A stretch of DNA of 64,000 bases from NCBI GenBank assembly GCA_007844125.1, contig CM017555.1, forward strand, positions 20,524,669-20,588,668, written 5' to 3'. Numbering within the stretch: position 1 is the stretch's first letter; each line of letters starts with the position of its first letter. The stretch comes from Sinonovacula constricta. Taxonomy: Eukaryota > Mollusca > Bivalvia > Cardiida > Solecurtidae. Below are positions 10,201 through 24,000 of the stretch, piece after piece. The position numbers and the translations under genes were made by a program. The notes beneath the pieces were generated by a model. It had not been told where the DNA came from. It was given only the letters and a program-made list of their open reading frames with translations, and ran no database searches.

Positions 10201-12318
10201 TTTATTTATTTACTTGTGCAATTTTCTCGTCTCCGAGTGGTTGATTATGTGGGCAGTATGGTCCGAAACGTTGCGATGTGGAAGGAACGGAACACGCATG
10301 ATTATTTTCATTGTCATGCACGTTTAATGAATTATCGCTTATTTTTTTAATCAAGGTATATTTTTTGCTTGTATTTTCATACTATTTACTTCCATATGAC
10401 ATATGTATGTTGCACAACGTGACAAAACATATGCGCTAGCGTGTCAATCGTTTAGAATGAGTTTTCGCGAATGTTTATTTGTTTACATCTTTAAATTAGC
10501 TCGACATAATTATTTGTAAAGAATAGATACCTTTATTTTGCATTGAGAATTTTAACTGTGTTACTCTGCTACTTGTTTAATATCAAATCATTAAACACTA
10601 CTGCAACAGAACAATCCACCAAATGACAAAATCAGAATAAACATGATAAAATTAGTAAATGAATCAAGCTACTAGTTGTTTTAAACGTTAGGATATTTAA
10701 ATTAAGTCTATTTTTCATTATTTTATTGCAACATCTTTGCGAATACAATGAGGGGTTGGGATATAAATCCATGGACCTCAATCAAAATACACTTATAACA
10801 TGTGATACAAAAAGGTAAAATGAGTTTAACAATCTTCTTACTCCACTCAGCCTGATGAATTCTTTCAATGCATTACCAGCATATTACAGGACAACCCTAC
10901 AAGGAGATCATATTTTCAGCACTTAACCTAATATAATTTGGCCTGTGCATATGTTTATGACACAACTTTTGGTTCATTCATGATGTTTTTATCAATTCTT
11001 ATATTTGCACAAATATTTTGTCACATCTCTCTGATTTGAATTTAACCGGTAACAACATAATTAAGGTTTGAAAGGCATACAGAATGACACAACATGCTAT
11101 ATGAAGGGTTGTAAAGCACCTTATATGCAGGGTTTTTTGTGACCAGTTTGTGAATCTGACCCGACCCCGAGAATTTGGATTTTTTCACATTGTTTTCGAC
11201 AAAATTGGGAAAATCTCAAATTATATAAATATATGTATTAAATGAAAAAAATATTCAATCAACTCTTTTAATGTAAAAATAATAATTCTCATGAGACAAA
11301 AGTAGTCAATTATATAATTTATTTAACAAAATATAGGAATTTTCACCTTGAAATTAGGGATGAAAAACACTTTTTTACGGAACACAACCCAATGCCTGTC
11401 TTCAAAACGTGCAAAAAACACCCTGATGTGTTTACTATATATACATATTGTCATAGGGATGAAGAAACCATGATGCCAAACACAAGCTTACGAAAAGACT
11501 GCTAAATTTCTTTAATAAGAGGAGGAATTTCTAAAAAAGTCTTAATTGAGAGGCACAAAATATCACCTTAAAGTATAAGATAGAATTCATAACAATTTTA
11601 CTGAAAGGGACTTGTGGACAATGACCATAAATGCTCTGCTGGACAATCAGAAAGGTTAAAAACATAGTAAAGGACTTGTTTACACATTTTAGAACCTTCA
11701 AACAATATGTTGAATATATTTTAGCTAAACATAATGCTTCACAACTTTGATATTCCTTCAGCTACTCTTGAGTTTTTGCTTGCTAGCCTGATATTAGTTA
11801 TGTGCATGCTTCAGGGTTGTCATTAGGAGGCGGCTGGCGGCCGATTTGACCACCTCAAATGAAAATCGGGCCGCCTCAAATTTGAAAAAAAAAAATGGAA
11901 AATGGTCAAGATCATGCCCTCGGACCTCCCTAGCAATACTTCGCATAGCCTAGCCTCCTCAAAAGTTAATTGGGCCTGCTCAAAATATTTCTAGTGACAA
12001 CCCTGATGCTTAAATAAAACAATAAGGATATCTTTCAAGACTTACAACAAAGAGTTATTATAATGCTGTCCATAACATATTTTGCAGTGATACAGAATTA
12101 ACTTATAGAAGTTAAAGAGATTTTATTTATTGATGCCTGATTTATAAAACAACTACCACTTAGCAACTAGCACTTTAGACAAATATACAAGTGTTTTGCT
12201 CAAGCCCTAGGAATTTAAAATAATGAGCTTGGATTGTATGTTCTGTTATTTTTTTTTACTTACATGTATATATTGTCTTTCTTTTAATTTTCTAGATTTT
12301 TCACCATACCCAACCAGG
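10201..12318. other. Divergent interval between TDP2 and the PRMT gene
   Basis: The two genes are transcribed away from each other. The first 130 bp (10201-10330) is less AT-rich and contains several CG dinucleotides, so the TDP2 promoter probably lies there. No TATA box or other certain motif can be named. The PRMT coding exon is preceded at 12291-12295 by a TTCTAG acceptor with a long pyrimidine tract. The PRMT transcript therefore probably has a 5' non-coding exon further left, possibly near the TDP2 start; I could not identify it. A small transposon lies at 11812-12005. Confidence 0.5.
11812..12005. mobile_element. Small MITE with CAGGGTTGTCA ends, hAT-like
   Basis: The ends CAGGGTTGTCATTAG (from 11812) and CTAGTGACAACCCTG (to 12005) are inverted repeats with one mismatch. 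ATGCTT directly flanks both ends, a 6-bp direct repeat that may be the remainder of a longer target duplication. The 194-bp interior repeats GGCCGCCTCAAAT-like and CCTCAAA phrases and is non-coding. Ends starting with CAGGG are common in hAT-derived MITEs. Confidence 0.75.
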
Positions 12319-13662
12319 ATGAACAGTAATGATGCAGAATACTTCAAGAGTTATGGCAACCTTGATGTGCATAAACTCATGCTAAAAGACAGACCTCGTA
12401 CTCTGGCATACAAAAACTTCATAGAGAAAAACTCTGATCTTTTTGAAGACAAAGTTGTCTTAGACGTAGGTGCTGGATCTGGAATACTATCTCTATTTGC
12501 TGCAAAAGCTGGGGCTCGGAAAGTCTTTGCAGTTGAAGCTAGTCCTGTAGCAGATATATGTAAAGACATTGTAGCGACAAATAAATACAATGATGTTATT
12601 ACAGTGCTTAATGAACGAGTAGAAGATGTGGTATTGCCAGAAAAGGTGGATATTGTAGTCAGTGAATGGATGGGGTTTTATCTACTCCATGAGTCAATGT
12701 TAGACTCGGTTATAATGGCAAGAGATAAATGGCTGAAACCTGATGGAATAATGGTGCCTTCCCATGCATCTATACATGTCTGTCCTGTAAACATGGCTCG
12801 ATATTGTCAGGAACACTTTGAATGCTGGAAGGACGTGTATGGGTTTGATTTCACTCCAGTTTTGACACAAGAAATGGTTCAAGTGCTGCAGCAGCCAGCT
12901 GTGACAATACTTCAACCAGAACAATGCCTTTCAGAGCCACAGATGCTGGCTTCTTTTAATCTGAAAACAGTCCAAATAGATGATGTTCAGGATATTGAAA
13001 AAAAGAAAGCATTTGAGCTAACAAAAGATTGTGTTCTGCATGGTTTTGCTGCTTGGTTTGATGTAGTATTTTCTCGAGATACAAAGTCCAGTATTAAAAA
13101 TGGAGAACCAGAATGCCAGAATGGAGAAGTTGGAAAGACTGATTCTAGCAACTCCAACCTTGAAAATTCAACTGATACAGCTGATACTAGTCTTACACTA
13201 AGTACAGGCCCAGGGGTGGCAGAGACTCATTGGCAGCAAACTGTCTGCTTCCTCCCAGGTGCAGGCACCATCACAAAAGGGGAGACAATTTTCTGCAAGA
13301 TTTCTTTGAGCCAAGACACTGATAACAAACGTCACTACAACATCTCACTTGAAATGGTTGACAGTCTTGAAGAGAGTTCAGATGAAGATTATGAATCTGA
13401 AGATGATCTTGATGACACATCAAATCATCCAATCCCGTGTGACTGCGGCTCAGGACGATGCAAGATCATTGGCGCGATTATTGAGAAATATGACCAGGAG
13501 CAAACAACACTGGAAATGGAGGCAGAGTATACTGATGTGACGGCAGAGGTTCAGGCAGCTGAGACAATGGACAAAGACTCGTCATATCTTGATTCAGAAA
13601 GCTGGAACCACGAGGATGTTTCTTCCTCAAATAAAGATGGTCAAGAAATGAAAGATGCTTAA
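12319..13662 (+). CDS. Type I protein arginine N-methyltransferase (PRMT6/PRMT2-like)
   Basis: 447 residues in a single coding exon. The N-terminus has DAEYFKSYG (5-13). It is followed by the SAM-binding motif VLDVGAGSG (48-56), the ribose-binding VEAS (72-75), and the double-E loop SEWMGFYLLHESML (115-128, Glu116 and Glu125). The THW loop is at 303-305. Together these mark an active Rossmann/beta-barrel PRMT that transfers methyl groups from SAM to protein arginines. The LLHESML loop and the lack of introns resemble PRMT6. The barrel (CLSEP, TVQIDD, VLHGFAAWF) is closer to PRMT2, but I see no SH3 domain. Unusual parts are a Ser/Asn-rich insertion at about 253-292 and a 99-residue acidic tail with CDCGSGRC at 374-381. 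The upstream in-frame ATG at 12223 is rejected because an acceptor lies at 12291-12295. Exact orthology is unresolved. Confidence 0.9.
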   Translation: MNSNDAEYFKSYGNLDVHKLMLKDRPRTLAYKNFIEKNSDLFEDKVVLDVGAGSGILSLFAAKAGARKVFAVEASPVADICKDIVATNKYNDVITVLNERVEDVVLPEKVDIVVSEWMGFYLLHESMLDSVIMARDKWLKPDGIMVPSHASIHVCPVNMARYCQEHFECWKDVYGFDFTPVLTQEMVQVLQQPAVTILQPEQCLSEPQMLASFNLKTVQIDDVQDIEKKKAFELTKDCVLHGFAAWFDVVFSRDTKSSIKNGEPECQNGEVGKTDSSNSNLENSTDTADTSLTLSTGPGVAETHWQQTVCFLPGAGTITKGETIFCKISLSQDTDNKRHYNISLEMVDSLEESSDEDYESEDDLDDTSNHPIPCDCGSGRCKIIGAIIEKYDQEQTTLEMEAEYTDVTAEVQAAETMDKDSSYLDSESWNHEDVSSSNKDGQEMKDA

Positions 13663-13854
13663 TGTCTAAACTTTGTAAATATAGGGGCGCCTGTGCCTGA
13701 ACTATTAGTCATTTAAATGCTTGCCAGTAAAATTTTGATGAGAAAACATCCTGACACTTGTGCTGTAATGAAGTAAATATAATATTTATCGAAATACATG
13801 TACGTTATACAGGTATAATCCTCAAAGTAACAGTCTTAGTGCTTATTGTCTTCA

Positions 13855-13860
13855 AATAAA
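13855..13860 (+). terminator. Probable polyadenylation signal of the PRMT gene
   Basis: AATAAA, followed at once by AATAAAAC, stands 193 bp after the stop codon and is the first such cluster downstream. A GT- and T-rich stretch follows, as expected after a cleavage site. Confidence 0.6.
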
Positions 13861-14931
13861 AATAAAACAGTGGTTGTAATTCATTTGTGAACACGTTCCT
13901 TATTGTTGATTTTGCAATATTTATTCTATTGTTAATTAATGAAATGCATAGTGTAAACAGGGAGCCTCTTGCAGAGTTATTCCACTTTCATTTTAACAAT
14001 TCAGTTCTTCCATGTGTGGGTTTGCACCTGTGTTTGGGTAAAATTCTTCTCTGTTAAGTAATTTATGTCTCAGATTTTCTCTAATTGGGTGTGAAGAGGG
14101 GCGGGGAAATAATATCTTTACAAAGCATAGTAAGTTGTTTTTAATCTACTTAAAACTTACTTTCAAAAATAAAATGCATTAGAGATAATATTAGATATTT
14201 ATAAACTCGATACTTTGTAGAAATTATGAGCCACATTAAAACTGATCATGCTATTTGGCATACATATAACCATATTCAGTCAAAAACTGCAACCAAAACT
14301 ATTAAAACACACCAAATTCCCTTGTTTTAGTTCCTGCAATCATTTCTGATTTAATACAGAGTTTAACTTTCACTAAGTCTCAAATTGATAGTCCTCATTT
14401 GCAAAATGAAATAAATGTTCAATATGTCCCCTTGTGATAGGTATTTTCATATATTTAATATAAATCTAATTAAAAAAAAATTGCATATTAAAATGGTGTG
14501 CAAGCACTGTAACTCTTTCTTACAGCAATCAATGAGATACAATTATATTTGCATGTTGCAGTCTCAATTTTTCTCAAAAGTTTAAAAAGTGGACAAAAAT
14601 TTCCTTTTTTACAGTATCAGCAAGATTTCAATAGTTAAGAGTAATATCCCCTTATAAACGAAACTAGGAAATATAACAAAGGATTTATACTTGCATAAAT
14701 GCCAGGATTACGGGTAGTTTAATCTTATTGCATAACATGTAGCATGTAACTTTAAAACCAAAATAATTTCACTAAAGTTGACTTTACCTTACAACTCTAA
14801 TGACTTACTGCTGTAAAGATTGAAAAGAAACCTTATTTGCCTGTTTAGTTATTGATGATTCAACAGACCCAAGACCATCTTTGCAGATGTGTTTGTGTTA
14901 AAGTACAATAATCAAAATAAAGTGTTAAAAG

Positions 14932-15128
14932 GGGCGCCCATTGCCGAGCATTAGAGCTCCCAACTTGTAATTTCTCAAGCCACTCGTCACATTGTTTTAA
15001 ATCTTTGGTGAAGAACTTGCATGGGAGGACCTGTGGTGTTCTACCTAGACATTACTCTGGGGTCAACCACCATTAATAATTAGTTGGTCGTTGCAAATAG
15101 GACCGTAATTGTGCTGGTGTGATGTAAA
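14932..15128 (+). mobile_element. tRNA-derived SINE, family B
   Basis: The head GGGGCGCCCATTGCCGAGCA and the body phrases ACCTGTGGTGTTCTACCTAGAC and ATAGGACCGTAATTGTGCTG-GTGTGATG match the copies at 18212-18440 and 34355-34500. The B-box region is decayed. The copy is old. Confidence 0.65.
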
Positions 15129-17251
15129 AAATGTATTTGTTTAAAAACAAGTTTAAATTGTGTTATAGAAATAAATGTCTTTTGAGAGGTTAAATGGTTG
15201 TTGTTTCCTGCAAATGGTATTTAGGCAATTTTGATTAAATTCTGTTTTGTATGTAATCATAAAGAATAGCTTACATATGTTTAAAGATTCATGTATCTTT
15301 ATCAGGTATAAAACAACTTGGGTTTGAGTCTTGTTTAGGGCGAAAACTTGCTGTGGTAAACTCTGTTCACCAGACATGTGTCATTAGTTACCAAGGACAT
15401 TTGTTTGGGTCTTCCTTCATCAATAACATCTGGACTACCATTAATACCATAGTTGTGTCTGTGAAATGTTAATTTATATGTAAAATCGGATTAAACCTTA
15501 AATTTCCCTTATGCAAATTGTCAACCTACTGAGGTTGTTATTAGCCTTAAGCAATAACAAATAACATTATAATCAGTGTATACAAATTTATTTCTATATA
15601 TTTCAACAACAAGAACCAAAGTTCTCCTTTGAAATTAAATCAATAACAAAGTGACACAAAAATAACTATAATATCTACAACTCTGTGACAAAACAAAGAA
15701 AATACTATCAGAATGCAGAACATACAACTTGGCTAGTTAAAAACCATCAGGCATCTCAATTATCATGATCTAAAGTTTTAAGGCAAAAATACCCATATAT
15801 GTCATAAATTGAAACCAATGTTTTTGGTTAAAACATTTTTAAATTAATTATACAAACCAAAATTTCTAATTGAATGGTAAATGGAACTAAGTTGATGTTA
15901 TCACTCCATTCAGAAAACATGTAGTAATTAATAGGAAACTTTAAGTGTTTTTAAATTAATTTATTTCACAAATAAAAAAATGTTTAAAACTACATTTAAC
16001 TTGCAAGTTGTCAACAATTGCAATAAACATATATGAAACATAGATTACATCTACATTAAAGCAACTTGGTCAATTTGTAAAATTTGCATTTTTTAAATTA
16101 TTACTTAATACAGCAACATTTAGTTAAACCACAACGAACAATTACAAAATCATTCTTCAAACTTGTTTATATTTGAAAATGGTGTCCTTCATATGATTGT
16201 GTTGCCTTTAGGTTGGGAGAATCAAAAGCTTTGTGGCGCTTATCAAATATTTTTAAGCTAATATTAGCTCCAATACCTAGTATTTCTCTACACTGCATGT
16301 GTGATCATAATTACGATAGTCATTAACTCATTAACAATATGCTGATTGGCTTAAAGAGACACAATACTATAAAAGTACAAATTCACATTAAATGGAAAGT
16401 CGGTGGTTCTATGTGTCATTTAACTATGTAAACCTGTGACCAAGTGGCTTTCAAATGTGACCATAAATATTTTTTACAGGCAAATCGTTTTATAAAAAAA
16501 CAAAAATAGATTGAAATAATAAATAGTCAATCAAATCCAACCCTTACCATGTTAGCAAAAAGCAAAGTAAAAATAAAATTTAGATCTTACAAAACAAAGA
16601 TCTGCCTTTATTATGACTAAAATAAATGTACAAAATATGCCTTCAAAAAATAATGTTTTCTACTTAATATTAATAACAAATGTTATTGGCAATCAAACAC
16701 ATATTTAATATCAAATAAATAATATAAACAAGAAAGCATCACAGATATTTACATGTACATTGTTTGCTTCATCTGATTATAAGTATTTTTAAACTTTTTT
16801 TTGACAAATTTCCATAATCCTATCATAAATGCATTAATGATTTATAACTCACATAAATAAAAAATGCCTTTAGGTGGATCAGAATGTAACAAAAACACAA
16901 ACCCACACACATGTAAATTTTTAATTTTGTAAGTTTGGGTGCAAACAAATAAAAGGGAATTCAAGAAATTAACATTAAGAAGGGTTGTTAGGAATTTTGA
17001 TTGGTCTGCATTTTTACCAGGGACAATTAACTCGTTTCCTGAATTTTTGCCCAAAAGACTTTATCAAAATTATGGAAAAATTAGAGCAATACATATTTGT
17101 ACCGCACCAATCAACATAAAAACATTATAAAACCCATTAGGCAAATAATCCAAGGGAAGTAATTGATCTGCAGTTCTACCATTGGTACCTACATGGGGCT
17201 TTTACGGTGATTTACATTTTATTATAAGACCGATTAAGTATCAATGTGCTA

Positions 17252-17405
17252 TTGTTTCCTGGGCTTATTATACCATCAATATTTTAGTTACGCAGAGATG
17301 AAGTTCTCTTGAACCAGACACAGCGCTGCCTTCAATGTGATAACATGAACACCTGACATGATACCACACACAAGTCACATTTTCCTGAAATCAGGCCATC
17401 AAGTC
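17252..17405 (-). mobile_element. Fragment of SINE family A
   Basis: The phrases TTATTATACCATCAATATTT, CAGCGCTGCCTTCAATGTG and ATGATACCACACACAAGTCAC align with the full copies at 25083-25405 and 44440-44772. The tRNA-like head is missing. Confidence 0.55.
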
Positions 17406-18009
17406 ATATAAAATCCTTATGAAGTAAGCCATACCTTTACTGTCTTACAATCAATACCCAAAGTTCTTTGGACCTGTCAGACAAAGTGTTTAATTGACTG
17501 AAACAAGTTGTATTAAGACTTTTTCATGAAAACAAAATCGTATCAATTTCATTTAATAAGGCTGCACAATAAGATAAATCCAATCTAAAATGGCATGGGT
17601 CTCGGACAATACAGGAAAAAAAAAAAATTCAACACAAGGAATTATTATTAGCTCACTTATTAATTATTAATCAAAATAATCCTTAATTGTACAACCCAAA
17701 CATCTGGGGTTGTATTCATAAAGAAGATTAGGCATTAAATGGTTTTATAAATTAAATTTAAGAAATATTCATATATCTAAGGAAATATTACAAGATTTAG
17801 GGAAATTTCTTATTCAGTAAAAACAGCTTAGATTCTTTATGAATATGACCCCATATCACTTACTTGGAAATGACTGTAACAAGGCAGACAAGAAGTACAA
17901 AGTCTTGTGAGAATGGTAAAAATATGGTTAATTTTAAACAACATAATTTCCCAGCCCCAAGCAGATTTGTTTACATAATGATGGTTTTTATGTAGAACGA
18001 ATCACAGAA

Positions 18010-21000
18010 TCAGCCACTGTTGACTGTCATGGTGATGAGGGTTTCATCAACAGGTGGACGTCGATTTGCCGAAACCTAAAACACAAGGAGAAAGTCACGA
18101 CTGCTTAAAACTACATACAAGTATTGCAATGAAATATAAATCAAAATAAGTCTTTAAATAAACGATTTTAAGTCTTTCAATAAAAAAAAACTTCATTCAC
18201 AATAATAAGAAGCTTGGGCACCCATGGCAAAGCTGTTACAGTCACCAACTTGCAACTCCTCAGCATCTCGCCACATGGGTTTGAGTCCCCGGGCGGAGCA
18301 AAATTTTCTTTTAGGAAGGTTTTCCAGCTAACCTGTGGTACACTGATGGTTCCACCTAGACAGTCTGAGGTCTTCCTCCATCGATAGTTAGCTAGATGTC
18401 ACCAGTATGACCATAATTGTGTTGGTGTGACATAGCAAAAAACGATATAAAGGAAGCAAAGAATTGCCAGTATCTGAGCATTAGGAGCATCAACATGCAT
18501 CTCCTCATCCCCTTAACAATTGGATTAAGTCCTGCAATCATGATCTCATGGTAAGATCAATAATGCATTTGGGTTTTTTTCCAGCTAACACGTGGTGCCC
18601 TATACAAACGTCTGGGGTCTTCATCCACAAGTAACAACTTAAAGGTGTTAATGGGATGTATAAAAACACAAAACCAATCTCATTATCTGTCAGTTATTGA
18701 TGGTAAGGTCTAAACAAATATCATTATTGTAGAACCTCCGGCACACTGCAGATAAAATAATAGACCAAGTTCATAAGTGAACATTTTGTATTATTCGCAC
18801 ACCTACAAACAGAGCTTGATATACTCTTTTTAAGCCTAAGATGACATTTAATTACAGTTGATTCTGCTTATTTGCATACACAACTTCCCAGACATTTTAT
18901 CTAGAATCCAGAATATGTGTTTAACAGAAAATCAATAAAAGATTACCATTTCAATGAGTATAGTTTGTTTTTAGTTGCCACAAATTTGATTTTTTATCTT
19001 CTCTCAGTCATGGTGTCAGTCTTTTATCAATTTTTAATTTGCATTATAAGATAGTTACTGACCTTGTAATAATTTACCTCCGAATCCTGTTAAAAGCCAA
19101 TTCTTTTTTGAAAGGGCTGCCATTTTGTTTATTGACAGCAAAAAAAAAGCACCTTTTTATATTTGGTTTTACAAAGTGCTCTGTTTAGATTTTAATTTTT
19201 AATTAATCAAAAGAGAAATAAATCTGCATTTACTATGATGTAAATGTTTTGTTGTTTTTCTTTTTGATTTCATTAACAAATGCACTTACGTCAAAAAATA
19301 TGCCTTTGTACCGAACTATCTTGCCAAGGAAGAGTACTGCGCTTTTAAAACTTAAAAGAGTTCTTGATGGTGTCATGACATTATTCACTGATGACAGTTG
19401 TTAACCTTCGCAAAACCTGTGAAATTCGGCTTGCAGATGCGACAGAAAGCATACCATTGGCAGTAGACCACAACAGAGTAAGCTGAACAGGCTGTTGATA
19501 ATGCAGCTGACACAGATTAGCTGGCACAGTTGCAAAATTAGCCTTAGAGATAAACTAACTAGCGAGCTTCAGCAGACTGATGGGCAGTGATAGATTATAC
19601 TTATAACCAAAATTATGCTGACACCATATGCATATAGCCATTAATTTTTAAGAAAAGTTAAGAAGACAAGATTTGGTGTTTGAATATTTTATTCAATAAA
19701 ATGGAATATGCATATAACTGTTATACAATGAACTGGAATCAACTAATTGGTCAATTTTTTGCCACAGCTGGGTGATCTGGATCATCACAATTTGCCTAGG
19801 CCTAATAACAATTTCTTAAAAATTATTTATGCATACTTGGCTACTTTTAATATGTCAAGTTGGGAAAATATTGAAATATGTCATTAAAAAAACACCTTGC
19901 TGTGCAAATTTCATGTCATAAGAAAACTGACAATGGGCTATCAAACTGGGCTATTCACAAGAAAATACAAGATGTGAAATAAACTGGTGTTTATTGCAAT
20001 GATCCATTAAAGATAAAATGAACATTTCCATAATAAATGTTTAAGAAAATCTGGTTTAATTTTCTGTCTTTACTATTACAATAGAAAATAATTTGTAACC
20101 ATCCACAAAACTTTAATGTCACTCTGATACTAGAAAAACCCACAAAAGAAACTGTTTTTTGCTGACTTACCTCATGAACAAATTGAGCAAAGGCTTCATA
20201 GTATCCTGCACAGAGACAAGTGTCGTTGTGAGTACCACCTTCAAAAGGTACTAACCTCTTCTGCTTGCTGCCTGATAACTAAATAAACAAGAAGACATTT
20301 ACTATATCTGCATATTAAATGTTTATCTTTTGGGTTTATCATTCTACCAACAATGTTATAGGTATCTGGGGATGGTGTTCATTCTAAGCTGATAAAGTAG
20401 TGGCTTCACTGTGTACACCTTGCCATAATACCACAGTCATGCACATTATTCTAACACTAGGCCAACCAGTAGTGGAATTACTCCTACATTTGCTTCACTG
20501 TAAGCAAGGGACCTATATCACACATTTGTGACAACTACTATGGCATGTCCTGGCCTATGTTGAAACCTATGTCATCCAAACCTGAAGCTGACACACTACT
20601 ATGCTACAAAGTCAGGTGGAGACATTTTTCTTTAAAGGTGGTATCCGACAGTTTGGACCAAAATATTTTTTCTCAAATAACCAAATAAGTCATTGTTACC
20701 TGAAAAGATCTTGAAAAATGCTGCTCATTTTGCCCTAGATCAGTGTGAACCACGAAACATAAATCCCTATACCTCATTGACAACAGGTACATGTATTTTC
20801 TATCTGAGCATTCTGTTTTTGAGATACATCACAGTGACCAGTAATGATCATAATAGCGTTGTCCAGCTGTTTTGTTGGTGGAAGGCCCAGACAAATATAT
20901 GGGTAGAATATATGGGTCAGCTGTAACCTTCCCAGATTAGGTTCTTTTCCCTGAACGGGACTCAAACCCACACAATGGGAAGCTAAGCAGTCAGAGGAGT

Positions 21001-24000
21001 TACAAATCAGCTACTCTACCACTATGCCATGGGAACCCCGTATGTGACACTAACATTCCAGATTACGTTTTACATCATCTGGGTAATCCGCTCTGATGTT
21101 GGTATGGTGTCTGTTTTTAGCAGAGATCACTATTGTGCTTAGTAACAGATTTGGAATGATTGCACTTTTAGAGTGTGTTTATCGTGATTTGTTCTGTCTA
21201 ACAATATAGGCAGTGTTCAAAACCATCTTTAATTACACTAAATGTTAGCAGAAATTCTGCTCTAATTCCCCAAAGCAGCGGTAAGGTATTGTTACATGAA
21301 TTTGATATAGGCAAACTGCTGGATACCACCTTTAAGACAAGAATTTGAAAAAAAGATATACACTTTATAATGTTTAATTTGATTTTTCAATTTCAACATG
21401 CCATATTTCTTATGTTTTGTTTAATGTTTTTTGGGCTTATCATCCCACCAACAGTATTGCAGTTATCTGGGGAAAGTGTCCACCTGAAGCAGATACAGTG
21501 CTGCATTCACTGTGTATAGCATGCCATAAACACCTTGCATGATACCACACCCAGTCACATTATCCTGACACAGGGCCAACCAGTCAAGGAACTCCCCTCA
21601 TATTTGCCTGAGCAATAGCAAGTGAGCTATACCACTACCATTTTTTATGACTGTAGTATGTGGCAGTCCTGGCCGTTGGAAGCTTCAGCCTGCCACATGT
21701 ACATTAAACCATTCTTTTTTTTAAAGAGATAATAATGAGCAGAAATGAATGAGCATGAAGAAAATAAGGAAGTTAAAAATACAATTAAGAATACTTCTTA
21801 TATAAAGTACATGTATACAAAATTTCCTACCCACAAGGGAGATAAATGATACATTCCTTTCATTTAAAAAATGGCTAACTGTACACTTACTTTATACAGT
21901 GTATTCATCATATCTGGAGGTATGAGTTCATCATTCAGTCCAGAGAGGAAAAGGGTTGGAACAATTACCTTACCAATCCTATACTCGGAAGGATACTGAA
22001 AGAAAACAACAAACATAGGTTTATATATTAAATCTTAAAGGTGGCATACAACAGTTTGGACTACTTTTTCTTTCTCAAACAATCAAATAAATTATTGTTG
22101 CCTGAGGAGATCTTGCAAAAAGCTATTTCTTGATGTCCTACATATATGTAATAAGTGAAGCATTACACTTGTCATTACAAATCTACCTATCTGAGCCATA
22201 CTGCACAGTAATAAAAACCACATGACCACGTTTGAAATCATTTTATATCATCATCTGAGTTATTCATTCTGAAATTGTATCTATTTTTAGCAATATTCCC
22301 ATTGTGCTTATTTATAAATTTAGAAAGAATGAACATTTAGAGCATTTTTTTTTCACGATTTGTACCTCTCTTTCAATTGAAGTAGTGTTTAAAATCATCT
22401 TTACTGAGACAAAAGTTGTTTGCAGAAATTACACATAATCTTCCCAAACAAGGGTAAGACACTGTTTAATATATTTATTATAGAAAAAACTGTTGGTAAC
22501 TACATTTACCCTGTTAAGCTCAATTTGATCAGGTTTAGAGAAACAGTGTAAATCCAGATTAGCTAGCTATTTGCTGCAGAATCTCAGTGATATAGGTCTT
22601 ATTACTATTGCATATGCTTGTTTTGTTTTTGTGTACATTTCAGCACCAATTATGATCATTATAGCAAGGTCCAGCTTTTTTGTTGGAGGAAACCCAAAAC
22701 AAATGTCTGGGTAGACCCACAGGAGCACCACAAGCCAGCTGGAAGACCTTCCCCATTAAGTCCTTTGTGCTGAATGGGAGTTGAACCTATGTGGTAAGAG
22801 GCAAAGCAGTCAGAGGAGTTACAAATCAGCGACTCTACCAATACACCATGGGCATCCCTGCTATTGCATATTGTTGTAAGCAACAAAATACCTGTTTGTC
22901 TTGCTTTTTAATGATAGTTGCATCATAAGGGAAAAGATGTAATATTACATGAAGACAGGTTAAAAATTTCCCATGAGATTTATTTTGTTAATTATTTCTG
23001 TCTTTTCATTATTAAATTATACTCAAATTCATGGGTGAAAGTTGGAAATTTTGTAAATCTTGAAAAATGGCTGGTGGCCAGGGGGGAGGCCCCGAAAGCT
23101 CCTGGATTGTAGCAAAACGAAGATTCTAGAAACACTTATTTCTGATTATAAAATTGTGTATCACATGCTATGTTTTGGTCAATGTTATGATAACTAACTG
23201 CTATAAAATACATTTCATAATGTAGAGGGCTGAACAATGTCATCAAATATTTTTAAAGCATAATCCAACATATAAAGAATCTTAGTACCTTTAAACTAAA
23301 CTTAATATTATTATGTTGAAAAGAAATTAGTAATCTCATTTTGATGAACTTATAGTTATAATATACACTATGTTATGAAGTACATTTGTATTTACACTTT
23401 TGGAATTACTGACTAGATAACTGCACTAAGTTCTAACGAAGTGTTTGCATATGGCCATAAAAACAGTTGAGTTCATATATCTCAATTTGTATACAAACAA
23501 TATTTTTAATTCTGAGTAATAATTAGATAGTTGCACACAAAAAAAACAACAGTCTCCAATTATTGGCATCTACATGTAGCAAGACAATCACCACTTCTGT
23601 TGAGGCCTGTTGTAATTCATTGTACTCATTTTTAATGCACATTCAAGTAAACAAATTCCGTACTATTCTCGGAGATGCGATGACATCACAAACTAGGTTG
23701 CTTGTAATTAACATAATGTGGGATCTTTGTAACAATCGATGAGAATAACTAAGAGTGTTTGCAACTTTAATGCAACCTTAAGTGTACTTTTTATGAAAAT
23801 GTGAAAATTCCTGGATTCATAGACATTTAGCCTTGGAATTTGAAACTGTTTGGAACTAAGATAAGTGGGTCCTATCCTTTGTGCTGAAAACCCAAATTGC
23901 AATTAAAAGATGCTTGTTGACAATGGGATTTCCCAGGCATATGCTGATGATGTTTTCCTTGTTTGCCAATCAGCATATTTGACTCGGCTTCACACTAAAT

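Larger units (their letters stand above)
13663..18009. other. Gene-free interval and presumed 3' UTRs of two converging genes
   Basis: The PRMT gene (plus) and ABHD13 (minus) converge here. The DNA is AT-rich. It probably contains the PRMT 3' UTR (to about 13880) and an ABHD13 3' UTR of unknown length. I see no further exon. Two SINE copies lie within it (14932-15128 and a fragment at 17252-17405). Confidence 0.6.

Noticed and set aside
12223..12318. Longer PRMT start giving 32 extra residues
   Set aside because: The extra part is hydrophobic intron-like sequence that includes the pyrimidine tract and the AG acceptor at 12294-12295. The ATG at 12319 precedes the conserved N-terminal motif.
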